Shown piece by piece: positions 9,693 to 20,537 of a DNA stretch of 64,000 nt. The stretch is taken from the NCBI RefSeq assembly GCF_050947875.1, contig NC_134576.1, forward strand, positions 55,060,255 through 55,124,254, in the 5' to 3' direction. A model generated the notes under the pieces. It was not told where the DNA came from, did no database searches, and worked only from the letters and a program-made list of their open reading frames with translations. Source of the stretch: Dermacentor variabilis. Its lineage: Eukaryota; Arthropoda; Arachnida; Ixodida; Ixodidae. The position numbers and the translations under genes were made by a program. Every line of letters begins with the position of its first letter. The first letter of the stretch is position 1.

Positions 9693-10040
9693 CAATGGCG
9701 CCTTACACTGCATCTGCTGCCCGTAAGGGCTGCTTTTCCTTTCCTCCCCGCTACGAAGCTCACGCGGCGTTGACGGAACGGTGTTTGGCGCAGACATCGC
9801 GTTTCCGTCCCTGTGCGAACGTCTGCAACCTCGGTATTTTAGTACTCAGCTTGCTTCCGGCTAACTTGTGTGAAGAACGTGAACAGTGCCCGTGTCGCTT
9901 TCGCCGCTGTGATACTCCTAAGTCATTGCTGACTTTGCCGTGTTTTGGCTGTTGCACTGGTGTACGACGCCGATTCAGTTCGCAACTAGCTTGTGGTAAG
10001 CCATTTGTATTAGTCTATTTCTGTACGCAACCAACTCACC

Positions 10041-13000
10041 ATGTATTTGCACTTAATGACACTTAACGCACAAGGATTTCGTAGCATAGATAAGCAAAGG
10101 GAAGTAATCCATTTCGCTCGCGAGAAAAAAGTCGACCTCCTGTTTCTTCAGGAGTGTAACTTGAGAAACAAGCAGGAAGTTAAAAGATTTTGCGATGAAT
10201 TTTCTGTTAAAGCTTATTTTTCATATAGCCCCGGGAGATGTCGCGGTGTAGGAGTGGTGGTTTTTCGTAGGGTGCTTCTACATGGAAGTCACCGCCTTTT
10301 TGACTTGGAAGGTCGTGTAATAGCTTTTGATTTTTTCTGGGGTGAGAGGAAAGTTCGAGCATTGAATGTCTATGGACCCGCCGTATGGTCAGACCGCAAT
10401 GACTTCTTCGCGAGACTCTCCCCCTTTTTGTTAGACAACCACCCATTCTTTATCGTTGGCGATTTTAACTGTGTGCTCGACCCCATGCGCGACTCACGAG
10501 GGCCACGACAATACGCTTCCAATGCGCACGCAGCTGAATTATCTCGTATAGTGAAAGACTACAATTTATCGGATGCCTGGGTCCATATGCATGGCGGAAG
10601 CTTTGGCGCCACATGGCAGCAAAGGCAATCACAATGTCGTCTAGATCGAATGTATTTCCCCCCTGAATTAACAACGCAAATTGTCCAGTGCAGCATCCTC
10701 GATCTCCCCGCGGACGCCGGGCACATTTCAGATCATCGCCCTTTCGCTGTCATATTGAACCTCGAGGGAAGGCCAGGTGAACGCACTGACATGTGGAGAC
10801 TAGACATTGCTTCTTTGCGTGACCAGGCGACTCTAACCGAACTAAAAGCGTCAGTGGCTACAGCAGTTTGCGATTATGAATGCAATATCGAAGCCTGGGA
10901 TACTTTAAAGGAAAGGTGGAGGTCAGTATGCATAGCAGCTAGCAGGAAAAGGAAAAGAAAAGAGACCGAGCAGCTTTGTGAGTGCCTGAGAAGGATAAGA
11001 ATAGTACGAGACGGTACTTCACAAACACAGTTAATGCGCGAATACCTAGAATTTCAGCGTGAACGCTACCATAGACTTATGAGCTGGTACTCTCGCACCT
11101 CTGCAAAGGCGTGGATGACCAACAGGCCAATTTCCGACCCTGAGGTACTGCGGCTGGCTCGTGCGTCCAGCAGGAGGCAGAATGGCAGCTCTTTCATTGA
11201 AAGAGTTATTATAGAAGATGGCACAGAGAGTGGTGCGAGGCGAGATATCGAAAGAATTTTTTGGAACTGGTTCTCAGACGCATTTTCATCGGAAAAGATT
11301 TATAATGCAGAGCTATTGAGTGAAGAAATTTTAGACTTTTGCGCTGACCTACCTCAAGTAGAAGATACAGAAGGCCAGAATTTATTGTCTCCAACAAATC
11401 TGCAAGAAGTTTTTGATGTCATACGATCTATGAACAGCGGATCAACACCCGGTCCAGATGGCTTACCAGTCGAATTTTACCGATCTTGCTGGGAGGAAGT
11501 TGGCACTGCCTTAGTGTCGCTCCTTAACGGCATTCTTGCACGGGAAGGTATTCCTAAATCGTTTAATCGGGGACGCGTAATGCTCTTGCCAAAGCCAGAC
11601 TCCAACCTTGCAGAACCCTCATCCTGGAGGCCTATAACGCTGCTCAACACAGACTATAAAATATTGACAACCCTTCTTGTAAATCGCATGAAGATATTAT
11701 TGCCGAAAATAGTCAGTGTACATCAAACCTGTTCCGTGCCGGGTCGGAGTATATTTTCGTCTCTCAACTTAACACGTGATATCATACAATACACAACAGC
11801 GCGTGAAGCTTCAGGAGTATTAGTAAGCTTGGACCAAGCCAAAGCGTTTGACCGCTTAGAACGCCAGTACTTATTTGCGGCTTTGCGATGCTATAACTTC
11901 CCTGAAGAGTTTGTAAACATCCTGCGGATGTTGTATTCGCGAACAACAGCTGAGCTACTGCTTAACGGCATTCTAACACCTAGATTTGATGTGACAAGGG
12001 GAGTGCGGCAGGGTTGTCCTTTGTCACCCATATTGTTTGTGCTTGCGATTGACCCGTTGTTGAGGCGGTTTAGCGAGAGCCCGCTCATAAGAGGTCTTCC
12101 CATGCCGGGATCCGGGTGCATAAAAGTATCGGCGTATGCGGATGACATCACTTTGTTTTTACGGGATGGGGACAGTCTTGTAGAGGTACTTCGTATTTAT
12201 AATCAATATGCTTCAATGTCAGGGGGCAAAATAAATATGAGAAAATGTGAAGCATTAAATTTAGGTCGTGGCGCAATAACGCTACCAGGGGACATTAAAC
12301 AGACCGAGCATATGCAAATACTAGGTATCAAATTTTGTACAAGTGGTGTTTCACCTCACACGTGGCGAGAAATTGTCAGCTCCATTAAAGAACAGTCAGA
12401 AGCAGTGACTGCGTCGCCACTGCCGCTGGCAGAAAGGGCTTTCTTCATCAAGAACGTATTGTGCAGTAAACTATGGTTTGCTGCAAGGGTAGCTCTCCCG
12501 CCGTCACCAACAGTTCGAGTAGTAAACTCACTTATTTTCTCATGGTTCTGGCTAAACAAGACTCAATACGTAGCGCAGCAATTTTTGCGTCTGCCAAAAT
12601 CCAGCGGAGGATGGAGCTTGCCGTGCATAGTCACATTCGGTAGGCTGTTGTGCACTAAGTGTACATGTGATCTACTTGATGATGATGAGTACCCTGGTAG
12701 GCCACTGCTCCTTTATTGGCTGGGCCATTACCGTCGAACGCTTATGCCGCAGAGTACAGGCAACTTGCTTCCGACGGCAGTAACGCCAGCACCGCAGTAT
12801 GCGGCGGCTGCGCGCTTGCAAAGCCAGCTTGTAGAACTAAGAATTACAAAGTGGCGTGCGACACCAGTTTCCAGGCTTTGTGAAATGTTGTGTGAGACAG
12901 CTGTACCTCCACGGACAGCTACTACACAAACATGGACAGCTGTGCTTTCACCTGATTTGCCCTCTCAAGTGAAGGACTTTCATTGGCAATATCAGTGGGG

Positions 13001-13424
13001 CATTCTACCTACAAAAGACAGGCTTGAACGCTGGCATATGGTAGCGAATGATAAATGCATATATTGCGCACAAACAGAGACCAACGCGCATGTAGTTAAG
13101 GACTGCGTTGTAGCACGCACCTTCTGGAAGCTAGTTGCAAGAATGTTCGGAATATCCATCGTGCGGCCACCACAACGCCGAGATCGGTTTTCGAGTCTCG
13201 TGTACTACAGCGCTAGCTACATTTTGTGGTGCTTCCGTAACATCGCAGAACGATCTCGACAGGCACATAGAGCAATGTACCCCAGAATGCTGAAACTGCG
13301 GGTGTTAATATGGGGTCATCTTGAAGAACAGTTGTTCAAACTCGGTGAAGTCGAGTTTCTTCGCCGCTGGTCTACGCGGTACATAACCGTCTCCCGAGGC
13401 AAAGTCTTTCTACAGCCAGAATAA
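10041..13424 (+). CDS. ORF2 protein of the U2-targeted LINE (APE endonuclease-RT)
   Basis: This 1127-residue intact protein would nick U2 DNA and reverse-transcribe element RNA at the nick. An N-terminal APE-type endonuclease (~1-235) shows the catalytic Asn in LNAQGF, Glu in FLQEC, VGDFNC, and the terminal SDHRPF with the catalytic His. The RT (~450-760) shows SWRPITLLNTDYKIL, LVSLDQAKAFDRLE, RQGCPLSPILF and the catalytic YADD at residues 699-702. Near residue 1010 there is a Cys/His cluster, CIYCAQTETNAHVVKDC (CX2CX7HX4C), as in L1/Tx1 ORF2. There is no RNase H domain. Start ATG 10041 sits in context caccATGT. An L1/Tx1-type ORF2 with a U2 insertion site points to a Keno-like element; exact clade placement needs a tree. 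Confidence 0.92.
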   Translation: MYLHLMTLNAQGFRSIDKQREVIHFAREKKVDLLFLQECNLRNKQEVKRFCDEFSVKAYFSYSPGRCRGVGVVVFRRVLLHGSHRLFDLEGRVIAFDFFWGERKVRALNVYGPAVWSDRNDFFARLSPFLLDNHPFFIVGDFNCVLDPMRDSRGPRQYASNAHAAELSRIVKDYNLSDAWVHMHGGSFGATWQQRQSQCRLDRMYFPPELTTQIVQCSILDLPADAGHISDHRPFAVILNLEGRPGERTDMWRLDIASLRDQATLTELKASVATAVCDYECNIEAWDTLKERWRSVCIAASRKRKRKETEQLCECLRRIRIVRDGTSQTQLMREYLEFQRERYHRLMSWYSRTSAKAWMTNRPISDPEVLRLARASSRRQNGSSFIERVIIEDGTESGARRDIERIFWNWFSDAFSSEKIYNAELLSEEILDFCADLPQVEDTEGQNLLSPTNLQEVFDVIRSMNSGSTPGPDGLPVEFYRSCWEEVGTALVSLLNGILAREGIPKSFNRGRVMLLPKPDSNLAEPSSWRPITLLNTDYKILTTLLVNRMKILLPKIVSVHQTCSVPGRSIFSSLNLTRDIIQYTTAREASGVLVSLDQAKAFDRLERQYLFAALRCYNFPEEFVNILRMLYSRTTAELLLNGILTPRFDVTRGVRQGCPLSPILFVLAIDPLLRRFSESPLIRGLPMPGSGCIKVSAYADDITLFLRDGDSLVEVLRIYNQYASMSGGKINMRKCEALNLGRGAITLPGDIKQTEHMQILGIKFCTSGVSPHTWREIVSSIKEQSEAVTASPLPLAERAFFIKNVLCSKLWFAARVALPPSPTVRVVNSLIFSWFWLNKTQYVAQQFLRLPKSSGGWSLPCIVTFGRLLCTKCTCDLLDDDEYPGRPLLLYWLGHYRRTLMPQSTGNLLPTAVTPAPQYAAAARLQSQLVELRITKWRATPVSRLCEMLCETAVPPRTATTQTWTAVLSPDLPSQVKDFHWQYQWGILPTKDRLERWHMVANDKCIYCAQTETNAHVVKDCVVARTFWKLVARMFGISIVRPPQRRDRFSSLVYYSASYILWCFRNIAERSRQAHRAMYPRMLKLRVLIWGHLEEQLFKLGEVEFLRRWSTRYITVSRGKVFLQPE

Positions 13425-13716
13425 TGCTCAATTCGGTTGCCCAAGTTCAAACTGTGTCTGTATGTGCCCCGAGTACCTTTCATAAATTCGAGGCCGACAA
13501 TAATGCTTTTGCGTGGATGCGGTAATGAGTTTTGTTGTTGTTGTTGTTGTTGTGTGTGACAAAGCCAGTGTCAAGAAGACACCATTTATTATTTCATTTG
13601 TTAATCTTTTTTGTTTACAACAAGTATGATGTATTACATGTGATGTACCTCATATTGTACTTTTCGTTCCTGCCACAGCTGTAATTGTGCCTACGGGTGA
13701 ATAAATTTCCTTGTCA
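13425..13716 (+). other. 3' UTR of the U2-targeted LINE
   Basis: This 292-nt 3' UTR has a (GTT)n run at 13531-13553 and AATAAA near 13700. It ends ...AAATTTCCTTGTCA directly before U2 nt 38-40, without a poly(A) or simple-repeat tail. The last ~27 nt, including the small cctacgggtg hairpin, are identical to the 3' end of the truncated copy at 28241. Confidence 0.85.
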
Positions 13717-13718
13717 AT

Positions 13719-13863
13719 CTGTTCTTATCAGCTTAATATCTGATACGGCCCTATTATGGGTCTAACGATATTAATCCTATTTTTGTAAGGCGGCGCTAGG
13801 ACGGGGCTTGCCCCTCTAGTGCCACGGGTTGTCCTGGTATTGCACTGCAGCCGGGTACAGCCC
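13719..13863 (+). ncRNA. U2: U2 snRNA, 3' segment (nt 40 to end), interrupted
   Basis: The segment resumes U2 at CTGTTCTTATCAGCTTAATA. It then shows the stem IIb sequence (GGCCC...GGGTC), an Sm-type ATTTTTG, stem-loop III (GGCGCT...AGTGCC, one G-T pair) and stem-loop IV (CCTGGTATTGCA...CCGGG). It differs from copy 2 at only a few positions, each keeping pairing or falling in loops, so the locus looked functional when invaded. The LINE now separates it from its promoter and 5' end. Confidence 0.92.
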
Positions 13864-13877
13864 ACACCATAGAATCT

Positions 13878-13886
13878 AAAATCAGA
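13878..13886 (+). promoter_or_regulatory. snRNA 3' box (3'-end formation signal)
   Basis: AAAATCAGA fits the AAARNNAGA core of the metazoan Pol II snRNA 3' box and lies 15 nt after the inferred U2 3' end. The equivalent in copy 2 is AAAATAAGA at 59987. Conservation at both loci at the right distance supports the call. Confidence 0.55.
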
Positions 13887-15142
13887 ACCAATGTTGCTGT
13901 GCACTTTTGGAGTGCATGATTCACACCCCGTCTAGGGCGTGGCTATGCGACCAAGATATGCTCTCGCGTAGCTGCCGCCCCCTCCCCCGTTGAGTTAGAG
14001 GAAAGACGGCGCACATCGAGCCACTATGCTTCGTGGTAACCCGCTCGCGCTTTCCCTCGCATTCGGTGCATACCGGCGGGATGGGTCGTGCATTTAATCC
14101 TAGTACAGCTTCTCGTGTTTCTCACTTGTGTGCCCACACTAACGAGGGACGACTGGTCACAACAAAATGTCGCAGCTTCGCCTGAAAGGCGAAACATTGT
14201 GATAGCAAAGTATGATTCACCTAGGTGAAGCAAGTTTCGTAGTTTTATCCGCCGTATAAATTGCAGTGAACATTCGCTCACTACTGTTAGAATTAAGTTT
14301 ACAAGCATGCTGTCGAGAGCGTACGGTGAAACACGAACACATCCCCGTAGGTGACCGCGGGCACTCACTGTCACAACTGGGGTGTGGTGAAGGACGCCAG
14401 CAGCAGCGGCGAGTGAATTCACTTTCGTGCTGCGTGTCACTTCAGCGCAAGCCCGGCACTCGAGAACACAGCGCACCCGAAGCCATCAGCGATTTCGTGT
14501 CGGCTAGCCTTTTGCTTCCACCGCAGATTAATTTCCACATAGGGCGCGTGCGGCCGCTTTCAGCCTTGCCATGTGCAAACGCGTCCGGAGTAGGAGACGC
14601 GAATTAATCAGCCCCCTTGCGCGCTCATCTCTCCACTCTGCTACTTAGCGCTCGCAAGAACACGGCGTGCAACCTCTTCCCCCTCCCCCCGCGCACTCAT
14701 GAAGACGCCTCACATCAAGGCACCAGCTTCCCCTCACCCTCGCTCACTTTCCCGTGCGTCTATCGCAAGCATACGGCGGGCGGCCGCGATCTTATCGCAC
14801 GTGGACTCGATAAGGGACCTGACGGCGACGTCGACGACGGCGGAAATTAATTAGCCTCGACTGTCCATATTATTGTCATACCAACGAAACACTGCATAGC
14901 ACGCTCCAGCAAGGCAGGCTCCGAATAGAAAACTACGCGGTGCATAATATGTCGATACGAATGCGCGATATGCTGCGCCGACACCGCGCAAGCCAGGTGA
15001 AATCGCCGCTGAATTTTCCGCTAGATGTGACGACCCTGCTCCGCTTCGGAGGCCATTCTCATTAGCGCGGGGCACGAAATGTGAGGAGGTGCAACCTTCT
15101 TCGCAAACAACCGCATGTAATTTAACCTTCTGCGCCCATGGC
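13887..15142. other. U2 3' flank, duplicated, no gene recognised
   Basis: 13887-13945 and 13951-14297 align with copy 2, where a P-like transposon splits the block at CCAAGAT. About 14298-15080 has no counterpart in copy 2, and 15081-15142 aligns again (62452-62508). A minus-strand frame at 14851-15171 and frames around 14024-14476 have no recognisable domains and are not called genes. Confidence 0.7.
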
Positions 15143-18100
15143 AGACTCCATTTACTGGCTCGGTATTCCATCGCGCGTTGAAAGTAAAGTTAGGGTATAT
15201 TGAAATCGCGCTTGTAAATTAAACACACAGCGTCATGTTGAGGTTTAGCTTACGTGCTCATCTGTAGACAAGAAGTTACATCAAGTTGTACTTATTTATA
15301 TCGAGAGTTTTGTTATATTGGAGTAAATTATATCGGGGTTTAAGATACATGATCGCGTTGGGTCAAAACTAAGGCGCCAAGAGCTTTTATTTATTGAAGC
15401 CACATTGTGTTAACATTGTATTTCATTTTTTCATTATTTTCGCTATGACCATAGGGACATTTGGCGTTGCTGAAATCTTTATTAAAAGCCTGAATGGCAA
15501 AACAAGAAACTTGACAAAGCCACACAGGCCGTGCCTTATATACATAAAATCTTGCACTTTAATCATGTGGCGAGCAGCACAGAATTCACGTGGTACTTCG
15601 TGCCCGCAACTAGCCGGCCCATCTTTGCCCTTTATGAGCCACAGCAGCTGACATGTAATACACATTTCAAAAGAACCACACTCATGCATTCGTGACGGCG
15701 ACTTGCACGGTTGTAGTATATAGCACATTATTATTTGTTTTGAACACATATATACAATTAACAGGAAAGGGAAAGCGAAATAAAGGACATGTCACTATCC
15801 TCTGGAAAGCACACATCACTAAACAGAATGGTGCGTAAATGACCATTTCAGACACACCATTTGAATACATTTACGCCATTATTGTGCCCCCACTTTTTTC
15901 TTGTCTGTATATCATTATCGTGTCATGTCTTCAATGCATGTGCGTGGTCATCATCGTGGGTTGCGCCTGGGTCTTTTTCGAGTCTCTTGATTGGGTTCTA
16001 GAAAGATTGGTATAACGGCTGTCTCATAATATTGCAAGTGAATAAATAAATAAATAAATTACTCATACATTTGGTTGTGTACGTGGGCTCTTGTGGTTAT
16101 AAGGGCATTGTTTTCACGCGGAGATACTGGGCGAAAGGTGGAGTGAGCATGCCTCTTCATTACAGGGGGGCCTGAGTCACCATTCTGTTTCTATTGAATG
16201 CGAAATAGATGTGACTTTTTAAAGCAATCAGAACCAGCACATAGTCAACTTTATTCCATCTTTTGCAACCAGTGATATGTATCTATGAGGTCGTTCTGAA
16301 ACATACAGTTGACAGTAGTGCCTGTCCATATATATTGTGATGTGTATGAACTATATACTACAGCAACATGCCCAAAAAGCACCACTCTAAGTAATTTTAC
16401 GCCTTGCAGGACTTACTTCGCATCACATTGCAGCATCAACTCCTCAGGTCAACAGCAAAAGACAAAGGGAATAGCCTTGCAAATGGCTTGAGCTGTGTAG
16501 GAATCTCAGCTGATCAGCCATAGAAGCGCACAGTCATATGTGTACTCCACCAGTATATATATTGTACTGAAAACGAACAATGGCCAGTGGCGGGGTCATG
16601 TTACTCGTGCAATATCCTAGGTATTTATAAAACCGCATCATCGGCCTATGAATATTTTGCCATGTAGGTTACATTTGGACAAGTTAAAAATGTCGTTCGA
16701 ATCATATATCGCGAAACAGGAAGATGTCATTTTCCTACTGGTCCAAATGCTCTGCTCAATAGACCATGCAGTACCCTGTGAGCCAAGTCGGCGGTAAATT
16801 GATTAGAGACCCTAGCTGGAGACCAAGAAGTGAGTGAAGTAGCTGAAGAATCCTGTTCGGGTTAAAATGTTAATTGAGAAGTTGTAGAGCCTATTGAGAA
16901 AATTTTAAAAAATGCCATTTTCGCCTGAAGGCCGAAGCGCTTGCAGTGATGGCAGGGTCCTTCATACTTTACCCTGGTCACAGCATGGTTAACGCGGTGC
17001 TTGAACTTTCAGGATTCTCTCCTAACAATGCGCGGGTGCGCCAATATTTCTGCGACCCTCAAAGCGGTACTGACATGGTATTTCTGACTATTCATTTTTT
17101 CCCCTAAATGACGGTACTACACCTAAACACTAAAAAAAATTGTAACTAGGCTACCATGAATAATTTAACATAACACTTTCTCAACAGCCAGTTTCGGCTT
17201 CGTTTCCCATGAGGATACTGTGTCACTACGCTATTACATGGGCCCTCACAACAATGAGTAGGAGTACAAGAGGCAACCAAGTGAGAAGTGAGTGTTGGAA
17301 TGAACTGCTATGACATACTGTGTCGTGACATCCCGGTACAGCATGCTCCTGGAAGCGAAACTGAGACCCTTTGTAGCGACGCTGTTATGTTAAATTATTA
17401 AAGGCGCTCTGATGTATGTCACTACATTTTCTAAGGCTTGGATGTCTAGGACTTTCATTTACCCCAAAAAATGAATGAACGAAAAAAGATGCCAGTACCT
17501 CCTTTAAAAGCTTCGAGTGTAGGGCCTGTAATGCCATCGCACAGGCTCCACTGGGCTGTCTGTAAATAACGACGCCAGTAAAATCACATCGTTTTAAATT
17601 TATGAGCAATAATTGTGAAATATTTTGTGACTGACTTTTGCTTGCAGCCTGCAAGATATAAATATATGAGAAATAATTCATTCAGGAACATAGCCTCAGT
17701 AACTTTGGCCGTTGGCCACCTAGCGGACACTTTCGAAACCAGGCTAGGGAGCAGTAGCAGACGACAACCCTTTGCCACACGGATGGCTGAAGCTCGCGGC
17801 TAAGATTTCTCCTCTCCGGTGACAGTTGCAGGAAAGGCGCGGGCATCTCTGAGAACTGACATATACACAATGTTAACGGAGTTTAGGACAACCCAGTCTG
17901 CACACGTGTCAGGCGCGTCTAGCAGACGAACGTAACAAAGGCCTGTTACCGAGATGAGCTCGGGTTAAGTAGCCGTTTCGTTGTGTTGACTAATGCGATG
18001 TCTCCATAGTATTCTTTTATTTAGCAATTCTACCCTTGCCGCATTACTGTTTCTGTACCTCAATAAGAAGCATACGTCGTTGAGGCAGACATACCTGAAA

Positions 18101-20135
18101 TGATTCCGCACGTCAGGATGCCGGTACACTTACAGCAGCAACTTACAGCAGTTCTCGCCCTTAGCTTCCTCTTTCGAAGGTGTCCTCGTGCGAAAAGAAC
18201 CAAGCTGTTGAAGAGAAACTTGCCTCTTCTCATTCTGATAAAACCGCGATTTAACTCGGTATAAACCAGGTGACGTGAAAAACCCGTAGCTAAATAAATG
18301 AAGAGCAGTTGTTCGTAAATGAACTAGAAATAGTTCAATATTCGCGAATATACACACAAAATAGACATACAGACGTGAATTGCGTGAAAGCCGGCGCGGC
18401 AACCAAACGGGACGCATAAAGCCAACAAAGTCAATGCTTGCCAGCCGCAGCAGCTTTAGTGCACAGCGCAATGGACACAGAAATTGAGTGGCGCCATTTT
18501 CAAAGCACGGTGGCGCCACCTGCGGCTCCAACGACTCCGAGCTGCCAAGCGAGGCGACCGCAGGTAGACGCAGTGCTTGCGCTGCCTGCACTTTGACATT
18601 TCTTTGATGTTGTCACGAAGGACGGGATGGTGAAATTTAGCCAGCGCATTTAGTTAGTCAACTTCAGCTTCTCGGAAAGGTTGTGCTGCAAATCGGAATG
18701 GCTGTGGCAAGCGCAACGTGCGCAGCTGGAGCGGATCGTCCGGGTGGTCCGTGGTACCTTTGCGTGCAGAGACATTGGTTCTGCGGCTATTCCAATTTGA
18801 CTTGTACGCCTGACAATACGTCATGCACTAGTAAAAGCCTCGCAGTACGCGATATACTTTATCTCCGCGTTGTAGTGCCTGTAAAAATCTCGCGGATCGC
18901 ACCTTGAAAGCAGGCGGCATGTCGCAAGTTCGAGTAAGCGTATAGCGCACGTGCGCGGATGCCTAGATGTGTCCGTTTTTTTGTCTCGGGAGGGCGGAAG
19001 AATGAATTAACATTAGTTCAGCCGTGTCGGATCTACTGTGCAGTGCATACATACTTTTTTAAGAAACATCGCCGCCCTTGCCCTCTAGCCAGTAGTTGAG
19101 GTAAGCAACACAAACCAGCTCTCACACGCAAAGGTTTCGAATAGTTGCTGAAAGGTATTGCGAAATTTCGTGGCCACTAACGCCAGTGCACGGAATTCAA
19201 TCTGTTACGCCCATGAGTTCGATTGTTATGAGCGTCAAACATTTTTAGCGGTGTCAACAATTTCGCGTCATTTACTTATGAATCAGGTGCGGAGTTCTAT
19301 GGCGAGAGCAGCTGTACGAAGCCCACCTCAGGCCTTTGTGTAATCGAGGCCCGTAGACAGACACATACACATAGAGAGACACGCACAGATACACACATAC
19401 AGAGACAAAAAAGACATGCACGGGCAGACCCACACAGACATAGACGTACATGGAAACAGACAGATACCGAAGCACGCACGCACGCACACACACTTGATCT
19501 CACTTTACATAAAGAAATGCAATGTTCCCTTGACGAAAGTTGACAAAAGAAGAATTAAAAATAAAGATATCTCGCTAATGGAACACACAAACTTCCAGTA
19601 CACAGCAAAAGTTGGCTGCAGCCTTTAAGCAATGCGGAAACAACATGTGTGTGCGGCATACTTCGCAAAGTATGGAAAGCAAACGTGGCCCAGGCAACGC
19701 CACACGTTTGTAGGCTAACTGCGTTCTGTAGCAAAGAGCGAAGAGCACAAAATTTCCAGTAAAAATTACCAGCGTGGGCTCTATTTCCGTTTCAAAAACA
19801 TGCTGCCGTTGTATCATCCCTGACGCAAAAAAATGTCATTTCTGTCAAGCGAGTATCGCCGTGACGCGATTTCAACGATACAGAGTAGGCCGGCGCCGCT
19901 AACATATGCACGCGGCAAACTCGTGCGAACAAGTCGCGTTTACCTTCTTAGCGTAGCCAAGACGAAGCATTGACACAGGATTCCGCTCAGTTGGCCGCTT
20001 GTCGATGAAATGGTCCGAGCACACCTGCATTATCTCATACTGCAGTTACCGGGTGCCAATGTATTCGCAAATGAAGCGCGGCAGTGAGCCTGTCGCACCG
20101 AGGCGTTCAAAAAAAAAAAAATAGTCTACTCTAAC
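15143..20135. other. No gene recognised; scattered simple repeats
   Basis: About 5 kb with no coding or RNA gene I can support. It holds an (AATA)n run near 16039-16060 after an AATAAA, which could be a transposon tail, and a CA-rich stretch at about 19360-19492. A GC-rich block at 18510-18570 (gtggcgccacctgcgg) looks repetitive. Short open frames here are low-complexity or unconvincing. Confidence 0.6.
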
Positions 20136-20388
20136 CTTCACCCTTGGCCCGTAATTTTTCCTGTGCACCGCACTAATCCACCTGTGACGAACCTGGGCGA
20201 TTTTTTGTGGCTGACAGAAAGCGGTGCAGGTTGAATATACCACAGCGGCACAGCTCTCGACGTACATCGTGTTCGTCGCAAACGGTGTTTTGCAATCTGC
20301 TTCGTTTTCGCTGGTTATTTGCACATCCATATATGACGCAGTGACGCCCCGATGATGTTCTGTACTTGTATGTTGTGGGCACAGACAT
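20136..20388 (-). pseudogene. THAP zinc-finger exon, frameshifted
   Basis: On the minus strand an ATG at 20388 (MSVPTTYKYRTSSGRH) leads into a THAP-like C2CH segment: GRHCVIYGCANNQ, then CDEHDVRRELCRCGIFNLHRF. The second half of the domain (RHRWISAVHRKNYGPRVK) continues in another frame and ends at a plausible splice donor (GTGAAG|GTTAG, 20136/20135). THAP domains are DNA-binding modules found in P-element-type transposases and derived genes. The frame change in the middle suggests a dead exon. No transposase core is attached. Confidence 0.5.
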
Positions 20389-20537
20389 ATTTACACATTG
20401 AACACCCCGTAACACACACACGCACGCTACATGCACGCGAACGCGTCTTGGCAACTCAGGGAAGACGGCAGCTGTCCGCCGGGTTCCGGGGTATGCGCTA
20501 TGCCCTCCCGGTTCGAGACTATCGTGTCCTGGTATCA

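Larger units (their letters stand above)
8371..13716 (+). mobile_element. U2 snRNA-targeted LINE (Tx1/Keno-like), full length
   Basis: A ~5.35 kb non-LTR retrotransposon lies inside U2 between nt 39 and 40. The intact U2 at 59789 gives the empty site: U2 nt 1-39, the element, then nt 40 onward. A 2-bp AT overlap (13717-13718) may be the target duplication. It has a 74-nt 5' leader, ORF1 with three CCHC knuckles, a 348-nt spacer, ORF2 with APE endonuclease, RT and CCHC, and a 3' UTR with AATAAA, but no poly(A). Two ORFs with this content match the Tx1/L1 group. Keno elements of that group are known to insert in U2, whereas Utopia elements, also U2-specific, use a restriction-like endonuclease that is absent here. 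Both ORFs are intact. Confidence 0.92.
6971..15142 (+). repeat. Segmental duplication, copy 1 (U2 locus with LINE)
   Basis: This segment aligns collinearly with 58734-62508. Matching landmarks: the start (gcctgtctactg / gccggtctactg), 'gcaacacagggcc', 'tttctggctgatgcaact', the 800-bp U2 5' flank, U2 itself, the U2 3' flank, the GTTGAGTTAGAGG block (13990 / 62140) and the CAACCGCATGTAATTT block (15108 / 62475). Copy 1 has extra DNA at 7085-7340 (hairpin and GTTT tract), 8371-13716 (LINE) and ~14298-15080. It lacks the P-like transposon of copy 2. Confidence 0.88.

Noticed and set aside
8371..13716. R2-type or Utopia-type identity for the U2 LINE
   Set aside because: ORF2 begins with an APE-type endonuclease and there are two ORFs; no C-terminal restriction-like endonuclease signature was seen.
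14024..14476. Minus-strand frame similar to one at 62043-62471
   Set aside because: Similarity is explained by the segmental duplication; the protein has no motif and differs at both ends.
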